Source: Chloroflexota bacterium (GTDB taxonomy: Bacteria; Chloroflexota; Anaerolineae; JAADDB01). From it: 16,903 bases of DNA. This document shows positions 8,901-14,348 of this stretch, piece by piece. The position numbers and the translations under genes were made by a program. The DNA lies in the NCBI GenBank assembly GCA_013154135.1, contig JAADDB010000164.1, positions 1-16,903 of the forward strand, in the 5' to 3' direction. The number at the start of each line of letters is the position of its first letter. The first letter of the stretch is position 1. The notes under the pieces were generated by a model. It made no database searches. It had not been told where the DNA came from and saw only the letters and a program-made list of their open reading frames with translations.

Positions 8901-9051
8901 GATCATCGACGTCGCGTATCCGCCGGACCACGTCCCTACCCAGGAGGAGGCCCTGAGCACCTACCCGCCCTCCCACCAGCCCGCGAACACCCTGGGCCCG
9001 GACGACTTCCCCCAGTTGCCCATGCTCCGGGCCCACGCGGGGACAAAATGA
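5908..9051 (+). CDS. GH57 amylopullulanase-like lipoprotein with C-terminal DOMON-type modules
   Basis: The 1047-residue secreted, lipid-anchored enzyme probably cuts starch, glycogen or pullulan at the cell surface to feed MalEFG. A hydrophobic signal ends in the lipobox LAAC (Cys19), followed by a Thr/Pro linker (22-50). The GH57 domain runs about 51-570: WHQHQP (57-62), GLWPAEGA with probable nucleophile Glu309, and VILDGENAWE with probable acid/base Asp427. The W-rich segment SDWFWWYGADQNSGDD (538-553) matches GH57 amylopullulanases. Residues 597-787 look like a first beta-sandwich carbohydrate-binding module. Residues about 788-1000 (DPQGDDHGPGTY, PGAYDLQEFFVG, LDVYIDAKEGG, LLPGRNAALPPGEGW) resemble the glucodextranase C-terminal/DOMON-like family. 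ATG 5908 follows AGGGAGG (5894-5900) by seven bases; a TTG at 5869 is less likely. It is the last gene of the mal cluster. Confidence 0.9.
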   Translation: MRRYSYILALFLVILLAACAGRSTPSPTPLPTPTAAPTTAPPTPTPSESPLYVAILWHQHQPLYFKDPNTGVYEKPWVRVHAAKDYVDMAAMLDAYPDIHVTFNLTPSLLRQIIDIGNGAKDLYWVYTEIPADQLTEEQKAFIQARFFDINPKIVARFPRYQEIADARDHWQDWDVQTWRDLQVLFNLAWTDPDWLAQDPLKSLVEKGRNFSEEDKAIVLGEHLRLVREVIPVHKRLLEAGQIDITTTPFYHPILPLLVDTNLARVAAPDVNLPPRFTYGIDAIAQLEKGIAFYQDIFGRQPQGLWPAEGAVAQEIVGMVARAGILWMASDEEVLARSLGKKGFPRDSLGVVRDPAGLYRPYIARARNRQVYVIFRDKVISDKVGFTYSGMSGPAAARDFVQRLLRIRDAIRAQGETGPFLVSVILDGENAWEHYPNDGKAFLHSMYALLEEEQAKGTLRTVTPTEFLRQYPDQPTLERLWPGSWVSPDFLTWIGEDEENRAWEYLKRVRDFVARQQGRVPDDQMAQALEHVYAAEGSDWFWWYGADQNSGDDRAFDRQFRETLAQAYRALNVPVPTFLEVPIIPETPEPPEVGATGIITPTIDGMGGDEEWQGAGFYTVARGVQASPDQVVERFWYGFDAQHMYVRVDARRDWADVGPDTVVGVYIQQPGVSPAKFFTRATESAEEKHLLGFGATALVEVQVGSGDVQATLYTVSPTGAWTAAATDLPAAVRGRTLELAIPYQVLGKPDPGTRYMMRLVVSEDMRRDLEQVPEHPALITVPDLGLVKPILRVEDPQGDDHGPGTYVYPLDPVFPPGAYDLQEFFVGEDDKNLVFRFTFYGNLNNDWGAPNGMGIHTLDVYIDAKEGGARLLLPGRNAALPPGEGWDVAIWAEGWTPGIFTPPPAAGTDPVKVGGTEALNIVTDPGQHRITIRVPKRVLAQALGLPEEDLRPETWGYLGVVLSQEGFPSAGVWRVRDVNPKPAQWRLGGAPDDTNHTRIIDVAYPPDHVPTQEEALSTYPPSHQPANTLGPDDFPQLPMLRAHAGTK
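5977..6057 (+). repeat. Pro/Thr-rich linker-coding stretch of the GH57 lipoprotein
   Basis: Codons 24-50 encode mainly Thr, Pro, Ala and Ser directly after the lipidated cysteine. It is the same design as in MalE but less regular, with no fixed period. The linker presumably spaces the catalytic domain from the membrane or cell wall. Confidence 0.7.
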
Positions 9052-9106
9052 AGGCAGGAGGTCCCTTCGGTCCCATACACATAAATCCAGGATGTGCGGA
9101 GGTGCG

Positions 9107-9125
9107 TATTTCCTTCGCGGAAATA
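9107..9125 (+). other. Stem-loop between the GH57 gene and the ssrA promoter
   Basis: TATTTCC (9107-9113) pairs perfectly with GGAAATA (9119-9125) around a 5-base loop TTCGC. No T-run follows, so it is at best a weak terminator or an mRNA 3' end for the operon. The rest of 9052-9170 shows nothing recognisable. Confidence 0.4.
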
Positions 9126-9170
9126 GGCCCTATAGCAGACTCGCATCTCCTCCCAGAAGATCCTGTCATC

Positions 9171-9199
9171 TTGCGCCATAGGGCCTTCCACGCTATAAT
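9171..9199 (+). promoter_or_regulatory. Promoter of ssrA
   Basis: TTGCGC (9171-9176) and a perfect TATAAT (9194-9199) are 17 bases apart. The -10 ends nine bases before the inferred 5' end of the tmRNA at 9209, so transcription can begin essentially at the mature end. It is the strongest promoter in the window by consensus. Confidence 0.85.
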
Positions 9200-9208
9200 G
9201 TAACACAA

Positions 9209-9620
9209 GGGGATGACTGGATTCGACGGGGGAGGCTGTCGTAGAGCTGCAGGCCGGGGAGCCTGTACCCCGTGACCAACAGGCACCAACAAAAAGTGCC
9301 AAGGCAAATGCTGCCTTCGCTTTTGCTCGCCCCGCGGCTCAACCCGTCGCGGTTGCCGCGTAAGGCGGGCAAAGGCACCTGGTCCCTAGAGTAGGGACCA
9401 CGGCCCCCTGGGGGTTCCCCCATGGCCTCCAGGGTGTGCCGACAGAGACATGGGGTGCCGTCGGACCGATGCCGCTAGGTCCGGCGAAAGACACTCAGCG
9501 GCTTTGCCCGGTTGGACCCTGCCGCTGGGGCGCCGCCGGGCGAGATCCAAAACAGCGGCTAAGCCTGTAGATGCTCTGCGGCGAATCCCCCGGACCCGGG
9601 TTCGACTCCCGGCATCTCCA
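9209..9620 (+). ncRNA. ssrA: Transfer-messenger RNA (tmRNA)
   Basis: This 412-nt RNA rescues ribosomes stalled on broken mRNAs and tags the product for proteolysis. The 5' end GGGGATGACTGGATTCGACG matches the tmRNA consensus. The 3' end has CTAAGCCTGTAGATGC, then a tRNA-like T arm (stem CCGGG 9596-9600 with CCCGG 9608-9612, loop TTCGACT). The acceptor stem pairs GGGGATG (9209-9215) with CATCTCC (9613-9619), including one G-U. Base 9620 is the discriminator A. The next bases are CCT, so the CCA tail is not fully encoded and must be added enzymatically. A tag frame lies at 9298-9363. A hairpin with an 8-bp stem (9381-9388 with 9392-9399) and GC-rich pseudoknot-type sequence follow it. The gene has its own promoter and terminator. 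Confidence 0.97.
9298..9363 (+). other. tmRNA proteolysis-tag reading frame
   Basis: Reading back from TAA at 9361-9363 gives an Ala-rich tag that begins AKANAAFAFA, contains RPAAQ, and ends PVAVAA. The AVAA end is a variant of the usual ALAA degron recognised by ClpXP-type proteases. The frame is fixed by the stop and the degron. The resume codon is less certain: GCC at 9298 after AAAAAGT looks best, giving 21 encoded residues, but GCA at 9304 is possible. Confidence 0.8.
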
Positions 9621-9628
9621 CCTACTGG

Positions 9629-9663
9629 AAAGGGATTGGGGTCTCCCCCCAATCCCTTTTTTT
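9629..9663 (+). terminator. Rho-independent terminator of ssrA
   Basis: A perfect 13-bp stem (9629-9641 with 9647-9659) with a 5-base loop TCTCC runs directly into seven consecutive T (9657-9663). It begins nine bases after the tmRNA 3' end and isolates ssrA from the gene that follows. Confidence 0.95.
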
Positions 9664-9671
9664 AGGCCCCA

Positions 9672-9749
9672 GGCCGATGGACGGACACGTTTGGCGGGCG
9701 GGGCGAAAACGTCGCCCCCCGACTGAGGTGGTGCTGAGGTCCATCGGCC
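9672..9749 (+). other. Potentially structured leader before the SDR gene
   Basis: GGCCGATGGAC (9672-9682) is the exact reverse complement of 9739-9749, an 11-bp inverted repeat closing a 56-base interior. Inside, GGGGCG (9700-9705) pairs with CGCCCC (9713-9718), extendable past one bulged C. ACGTTT (9687-9692) can pair alternatively with AAACGT (9707-9712). The right arm ends 34 bases before the SDR ribosome site. It starts just after the ssrA terminator, and no promoter was recognised between them. It could be an RNA leader, a stand-alone small RNA or a protein-binding site; it matches no RNA family I can name. Confidence 0.4.
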
Positions 9750-9794
9750 AACCATCATCCACAGCCGTCGTCCCGGTAGACGTGGGAGGGGAAC

Positions 9795-10586
9795 ATGGAC
9801 TTGGGATTGCACGATAAGGTGGCTGCCGTCGCGGCAGCCAGCAGTGGGTTGGGCAAGGCGTCTGCCTTGGAGTTGGCCCGGGAAGGGGCTCGAGTGGCCA
9901 TCTGCGGCCGCAACGAAGCACGCCTCCGACAGGCAGCCGAGGACATCCGCCAGGCGACCGGCAGCGAGGTCCTCCCCATCGTCGCGGATGTCACCGACCC
10001 GGAGGAAGCCCGACGGTTCATCGAGCAGACCGCGGAGCACTGGGGACGCCTGGACATCGTGGTCACCAACGCGGGCGGGCCTCCCGCGGGGCTCTTCGAG
10101 GATTTCGACGAGAAGGACTGGCTGGACGCGTTCAACCTCAATTTCCTCAGCACCCAACGCCTGATCAAAGCCGCACTCCCTCACTTGAAGAAAGCCGGCA
10201 GTGGTCGCATCATCGCCATCACATCCGTCTCCGCAAAACAGGTGTTGGACAACCTGGTCCTCTCCAACGCGGTGCGCGCGGGCGTCCACGGGCTCATCAA
10301 AACCCTGGCCCAAGAGCTGGGACCGTACAACATCACGGTCAACGCGGTTTGCCCCGGTCCCATCCTCACCGAGCGGCTGATTGCGTTGTTCCGACGCAAC
10401 GCGGAAGCCCAGGGCATCACCTTTGAGGAAGCCCAGGCCGCGTGGGTCCGCCAAATTCCCCTGGGACGCCTGGGGAAGCCGGAGGAATTCGGGCCGGTCG
10501 TCGCTTTCCTGGCCTCCGAACGGGCCAGCTTCATCAACGGTGTCCTTCTCCAGGTGGATGGGGGCATGGTGAAGGCGGTCATGTGA
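9795..10586 (+). CDS. Atypical short-chain dehydrogenase/reductase (beta-ketoacyl-ACP-reductase-like)
   Basis: This 263-residue protein has the classical SDR fold signatures: DKVAAVAAASSGLGKA (7-22), ADVTD (64-68), TNAGGPP (91-97), the segment ITSVSAK (142-148), NAVCPGPILTER (183-194), and a C-terminal FINGVLLQVDGG. Two hallmarks are altered. The nucleotide-binding TGxxxGxG reads AAASSGLG, and the catalytic Tyr-x-x-x-Lys is replaced by Ser157-x-x-x-Arg161 (SNAVR). This pattern fits a known group of BKR-like SDRs that lack the standard tetrad, so it may be an oxidoreductase of unusual chemistry or may have lost it. ATG 9795 follows GGGAGGGG (9784-9791). It sits alone between ssrA and a glycosyltransferase gene, so context does not reveal a substrate. 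Confidence 0.88.
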   Translation: MDLGLHDKVAAVAAASSGLGKASALELAREGARVAICGRNEARLRQAAEDIRQATGSEVLPIVADVTDPEEARRFIEQTAEHWGRLDIVVTNAGGPPAGLFEDFDEKDWLDAFNLNFLSTQRLIKAALPHLKKAGSGRIIAITSVSAKQVLDNLVLSNAVRAGVHGLIKTLAQELGPYNITVNAVCPGPILTERLIALFRRNAEAQGITFEEAQAAWVRQIPLGRLGKPEEFGPVVAFLASERASFINGVLLQVDGGMVKAVM

Positions 10587-10747
10587 TGGAACACGTTTTG
10601 TGGGAACTTTGACGGGCGGGCAACATCCGGTAGCTCCTGGGCGGCGGACGGGTTCGTATGTCGGCGAGCATTCGACGCTCCCGCGAGGTGGGGAATCCCT
10701 CTCCCGCCCAAGCCCACCACATGGGCGAACAAGACAGGTAAGATGAC

Positions 10748-12004
10748 ATGTGTCCATCCATTCGACGTCCCCGGTCCCACATAGAAGGCGAGACAGGAGG
10801 GGGCATACATCTCTGGCCAGTGTTGTTCCTGTTGGCCTTCTGGGCCCATGAGGTGGCCCCTGCCCTCTTCAGTGGCCGTATACCCACGGACTTCCTCTCC
10901 TTTTACACGGCCGCGGCCATGTTCTCCCAAGGGGACATCTATGACCCCCACACTCTCCGCCAAGCACCCCAAGTGACCCATCTCTCCCAACACATATTCC
11001 CCTACCTCTACCCCCCACCGTTGGCCTTTTACCTACAGCCCCTCGCCCACCTGCCCCTCTTCTGGGCCGCGCGGGTGTGGACCCTGCTGAACGGCCTCGC
11101 GCTCATCCTCCTCATCCTCCTCGTCTACAAACTCCTGGACACGCGAACGCCCCCCAGTACCCGGTGGATATGGACGCTGGCTTTGCTGTACATCTTGCCC
11201 TTCGCGAACAACATCCACATGGGACAGGCGAACATCTGGGTTCTGCTGGCCCTGACGTGGGCCTTTTATGCCTGGCACCGGGGGGCCGAAGGGTGGGGCG
11301 GTGTTGGCGTAGGGATCGCGGCTGTGCTGAAGCTCATGCCCGGCGTGCTCCTCCTCTACCTCCTGGTAGAACGCCGGTGGAAAGCCATCCTCGGCGCGAC
11401 CGTGGGCGCCATGGCCTTCTCCTTTCCCACCTTCTTCGGGGCCGGACGGGCCCAGTGGGGTCACTTCATCCACTTCCTGGGCAAAGGAGGCTACGCGCAA
11501 GGTGTAGCGGGTCTATTCGGGCCGGCCGCGTGGCCCAACTTCTCCCTGGCCGGCTTGTGGAGTCGCGTGTTGGGGGAAACGCCCGCCGCCGCGAGGGCGA
11601 CCTGGATTTCCGTCCTCCTGCTCCTCATCGTGCTCCTGGCCGCGCACGGTCGCTCCCGCGGCAGGAAGAGGCAGGCCTTCTGGTGGCTGGCCTATCTCAC
11701 GTGGATGATCATCAGCGCGCCCTACGCGTACGTCCACCACGTCGTCTACCTTTACCCGGCCGCGGTGCGAGTGCTCGCGGAAGGCCCGACAACCTCACGC
11801 TGGGAACATTGGGGCCTCCCGGTGGCGGCTCTGACACTGGCCAGCATGGACTGGCCCGCGTACTACCGGTTCCTCCCCCTCATCCCGCGGTGGCCGAGTC
11901 TGCTGGCGAACTTGAACTTGTACGCGTTGTTGGTCCTTTTCTTCTGGGCCCTGTACAAGGGATCCCGGAGGGTTGTCCTGGAACCCCAGGGGACTGGCTT
12001 GTGA
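10748..12004 (+). CDS. Polytopic membrane glycosyltransferase, GT87/DUF2029 type
   Basis: The 418-residue protein is mostly hydrophobic, with roughly eight to ten membrane segments. It resembles the GT-C fold GT87 family, which uses polyprenyl-phosphate sugars outside the membrane. Supporting motifs are TDFLSFYTAA near the N-terminus (Asp48 is the candidate catalytic residue), GDIYD (62-66), YPPPLAFYLQPLAHLP (88-103), NNIHMGQANIW (154-164) and the GxGxAAxLKLMPG stretch (187-199). The sugar and acceptor are unknown; cell-envelope glycan or glycolipid is a reasonable guess. The start is uncertain: ATG 10748 has only a weak upstream AGG, while a strong AGGAGGGG (10796-10803) is followed at 17 bases by an in-frame GTG (10820) that would still keep all segments. 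The 161-base gap upstream holds no recognised signal. Confidence 0.8.
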   Translation: MCPSIRRPRSHIEGETGGGIHLWPVLFLLAFWAHEVAPALFSGRIPTDFLSFYTAAAMFSQGDIYDPHTLRQAPQVTHLSQHIFPYLYPPPLAFYLQPLAHLPLFWAARVWTLLNGLALILLILLVYKLLDTRTPPSTRWIWTLALLYILPFANNIHMGQANIWVLLALTWAFYAWHRGAEGWGGVGVGIAAVLKLMPGVLLLYLLVERRWKAILGATVGAMAFSFPTFFGAGRAQWGHFIHFLGKGGYAQGVAGLFGPAAWPNFSLAGLWSRVLGETPAAARATWISVLLLLIVLLAAHGRSRGRKRQAFWWLAYLTWMIISAPYAYVHHVVYLYPAAVRVLAEGPTTSRWEHWGLPVAALTLASMDWPAYYRFLPLIPRWPSLLANLNLYALLVLFFWALYKGSRRVVLEPQGTGL

Positions 12005-12214
12005 GCACAACTCACCGTAAAATTGACTTGGCTCAAAAAGCCTGGACTTTCCACCCTGCTTGACTGGCAAAGCCCGGTAGCACGTGGGCTGCGGACGGCC
12101 CCATGCCCCGGCATCCCCGCGCCGTGCAAGAAAGGGTTTTGTGAGCAAGGCGGGGAAGACTTCAGCTCAGCCATGGCCCAAATGGGGCCCAAATTGTGTA
12201 CGGGAGGTAAGACC
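12005..12214 (+). promoter_or_regulatory. Leader/control region of the phosphate operon
   Basis: The 210-base gap must contain the pst control elements, but none is convincing. TAAAAT at 12018-12023 is a possible -10 with a poor -35. TTGAC occurs at 12023-12027 and 12060-12064, 37 bases apart, which is not Pho-box spacing. Small inverted repeats are present: GTGAG/CTCAC around the preceding stop (12001-12015), ATGCC/GGCAT (12103-12114), and GGCCC/GGGCC just before the pstS ribosome site. No terminator for the upstream gene was found. Confidence 0.35.
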
Positions 12215-13339
12215 ATGATGATCCGAAAACGTCGGGGGCCCGTGTTGGTCCTCGTGCTGATTCTCTTGCTGGCCTTCTTGAGCGCGTGTGGTGGAGCCAA
12301 GCCGGTCTCCGCACCGGCCCAAGGCGGGGAGGCGTCGGGTAAACCCATCACCATCACGGGCGCGGGCGCCACCTTTCCCTATCCCCTCTACTCCAAGTGG
12401 TTCTACGTCTACAGCACACAGGTGGACCCGACTGTGCGCTTCAACTACCAGTCCATCGGTTCGGGTGGGGGGATTCGGCAGATCATGGCCAAGACGGTGG
12501 ATTTCGGCGCGTCGGACGCGATCTTGACCGAGGAGGAGAAGGCAGCCGCGCCCGATTTGCGCATGTTCCCCACGGTGGCCGGAGGCGTTGTCGTCGCCTA
12601 CAACCTGACCGACGCGGGGGGGAAACCCGTGGGCAAGGGGTTGAAGTTGACGCCCCAGGCCCTGGCCGGCATCTTCCTGGGCACCATTACCCGCTGGAAC
12701 GATCCCGCCATCGCCCAGGTGAACCCGGACATCGCGCTCCCCGACGCGGAGATCGCGGTCGCCCACCGTTCGGATGGTTCCGGCACGACCTTCCTCTTCA
12801 CCAGCTATCTGGCCCAAGTGAGCCCCGAGTGGCGGGAAAAAGTAGGAGCAGGGAAGGCGGTGAACTGGCCCGTGGGCATCGGGGGGAAGGGTAATGAGGG
12901 CGTCGCGGGGGTGCTCCGACAACAGCCCAACAGCATCGGGTACATCGAATTGGCCTACGCGGTCCAGAACCACATCCCGTACGCGGCCCTGCAAAACCGG
13001 GAGGGGAACTTTGTGGAACCCTCCCTCGACAGCATTGTGGCCGCGTCGAACGCGTACGCAGGGGAAATGCCCGACGACCTGGGCCAACTCCTGGTCAACG
13101 CGCCGGGCAAGGATTCCTACCCCATCGCGGGGTACACGTTCATCCTCCTCTACCAGGACATGCCCAACTGTTTGAAGGCCTCGAAAATCCACGACTTCAT
13201 GGTCTGGGCCCTGACCGAGGGGGATGGATACGCTCGGGAGCTCCTCTACGCCCCATTGGGCGAACAGGTGGAGAAGAAGGTGATAGCAAAATTGAACACT
13301 CTGACCTGTGAGGGAGGCAAACCCCTCCCTGGGAAATGA
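12215..13339 (+). CDS. pstS: Phosphate ABC transporter substrate-binding lipoprotein
   Basis: The 374-residue receptor captures inorganic phosphate for PstCAB. It has a basic N-terminus, a hydrophobic core and the lipobox LSAC with Cys25. The short linker lacks the Pro-Thr repeat seen in MalE. PstS signatures are complete: GAGATFPYPLYSKW (49-62), SIGSGGG (80-86), DFGASD (96-101), HRSDGSGTT (184-192) and IGYIEL (241-246). The Ser, Asp and Arg residues in these loops form the phosphate-binding site in known homologues. ATG 12215 follows GGGAGGT (12202-12208) by six bases; a second ATG at 12218 is also possible. The open frame extends upstream to 12023 but without signal or ribosome site. It leads the complete pst operon, and a small hairpin follows it. 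Confidence 0.96.
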   Translation: MMIRKRRGPVLVLVLILLLAFLSACGGAKPVSAPAQGGEASGKPITITGAGATFPYPLYSKWFYVYSTQVDPTVRFNYQSIGSGGGIRQIMAKTVDFGASDAILTEEEKAAAPDLRMFPTVAGGVVVAYNLTDAGGKPVGKGLKLTPQALAGIFLGTITRWNDPAIAQVNPDIALPDAEIAVAHRSDGSGTTFLFTSYLAQVSPEWREKVGAGKAVNWPVGIGGKGNEGVAGVLRQQPNSIGYIELAYAVQNHIPYAALQNREGNFVEPSLDSIVAASNAYAGEMPDDLGQLLVNAPGKDSYPIAGYTFILLYQDMPNCLKASKIHDFMVWALTEGDGYARELLYAPLGEQVEKKVIAKLNTLTCEGGKPLPGK

Positions 13340-13347
13340 AGGGGATG

Positions 13348-13363
13348 CTCCTCCGTCGGGGAG
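13348..13363 (+). promoter_or_regulatory. Small stem-loop between pstS and pstC
   Basis: CTCCTC (13348-13353) pairs with GGGGAG (13358-13363), with one U-G pair and a CGTC loop. It lies nine bases after the pstS stop. With no T-run it is more likely an mRNA-stability or expression-balancing element than a terminator. Confidence 0.4.
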
Positions 13364-13405
13364 ACATCGGGTTGTTATGATGCAATACGCCTAAGGAGTG
13401 CGGAT

Positions 13406-14347
13406 ATGACGTGGATACCCGGCCTTTTCGGTCCGACGAAGAAGAACCGGGGAGATGTGGTTTTCGAGGGACTCCTGTTGTTGATGGCCCTCACCCTGGT
13501 GGGATTGGTGGTCCTCCTGTTCATCGAACTGCTCATCGGGTCCTTCCCCGCGCTGCCCACCTTCGGGTTCCGCTTTCTCACCGGGCGCACGTGGGATCCC
13601 ATTCGCGAGGAGTTCGGCGCGTTGCCGGCCATGTACGGGACGGTGGTCTCTTCCCTGCTCGCGCTGGCCATCGCGGGCCCCATCGGCCTCCTGTCCGCGG
13701 TCTTCCTGGCCGAATTCGCACCCCACTGGCTGGAACAGCCCCTCTCCTTCCTCATCGAGCTCCTCGCGTCCATTCCCAGCGTGGTGTACGGACTGTGGGG
13801 ACTCTTCGTCCTGGTGCCCGTCCTGCGGCGGGTGGAGATGGTGTTGCACCAGCGCCTGGGGACCATTCCCTTGTTCGCGTGTACACCGTGGGGCATCGGC
13901 ATGTTAGCGGCCATTGCCATTCTGGCCATCATGATCCTGCCCTATACCACGGCCGTGGCCCGGGATGTGATCCGCGCGGTGCCTCGCGAGCAGAGGGAGG
14001 GAATGCTGGCCCTGGGAGCCACACGCTGGGAGACCATCTGGCACGTGGTGATTCCCTACGCCCGGTCGGGGATCATCGGGGGATTGATGCTCGCGCTGGG
14101 GCGGGCGTTGGGGGAGACCATGGCCGTCACCATGCTCATCGGCAACCGGCCGGACATCTCCTTGTGTCTGTTCAACCCCGCGTACACCTTGGCCAGCCAG
14201 ATCGCGAACGAGTTCACCGAAGCCACGTCCGAGCTGTACGTGTCCGCGCTCATTGAGTTGGGCTTGGTCCTCTTCGCCATCACGTTTCTGATGAACATCT
14301 TCGCCCGACTTTTGGTGTTGCGGGTAAGCGGTGGGAGGAGGCGCTGA
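13406..14347 (+). CDS. pstC: Phosphate ABC transporter permease PstC
   Basis: This 313-residue membrane subunit pairs with PstA to form the phosphate channel. About six membrane segments are visible (near 22-44, 77-101, 113-140, 162-184, 222-243, 277-304). Conserved PstC features include AMYGTVVSSLLALAIAGPIGL (75-95) and LLASIPSVVYGLWGLFVLVP (119-138). The EAA loop is REGMLALGATRWETIWHVVIP (197-217), and LGRALGETMAVTMLIGN follows (231-247). The length agrees with the family (about 300-320 residues). ATG 13406 has AAGGAG (13393-13398) seven bases upstream. The following pstA starts one base after its stop, indicating coupled translation. Confidence 0.96.
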   Translation: MTWIPGLFGPTKKNRGDVVFEGLLLLMALTLVGLVVLLFIELLIGSFPALPTFGFRFLTGRTWDPIREEFGALPAMYGTVVSSLLALAIAGPIGLLSAVFLAEFAPHWLEQPLSFLIELLASIPSVVYGLWGLFVLVPVLRRVEMVLHQRLGTIPLFACTPWGIGMLAAIAILAIMILPYTTAVARDVIRAVPREQREGMLALGATRWETIWHVVIPYARSGIIGGLMLALGRALGETMAVTMLIGNRPDISLCLFNPAYTLASQIANEFTEATSELYVSALIELGLVLFAITFLMNIFARLLVLRVSGGRRR

Positions 14348-14348
14348 G

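Noticed and set aside
5935..9036. Very long open frame on the minus strand opposite the GH57 gene, and similar ones elsewhere
   Set aside because: Its translation has no recognisable domain and is a compositional shadow of the GC-rich codons of the real gene, which has intact catalytic motifs, signal peptide and ribosome site.
9600..9664. Genomic-island attachment site at the 3' end of ssrA
   Set aside because: No integrase gene, no duplicated ssrA 3' end and no compositional change were seen; the terminator follows normally.
9687..9718. H-type pseudoknot in the SDR leader formed by ACGTTT/AAACGT and GGGGCG/CGCCCC
   Set aside because: The loop that must cross the first 6-bp stem would have zero bases, so both stems cannot form together; they can only be alternatives.
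12023..12064. Pho box upstream of pstS
   Set aside because: The two TTGAC words are 37 bases apart rather than about 11, and no further repeat units are present.
12023..12214. N-terminal extension of PstS
   Set aside because: It would bury the lipoprotein signal 64 residues inside the protein, while ATG 12215 has a good ribosome site.
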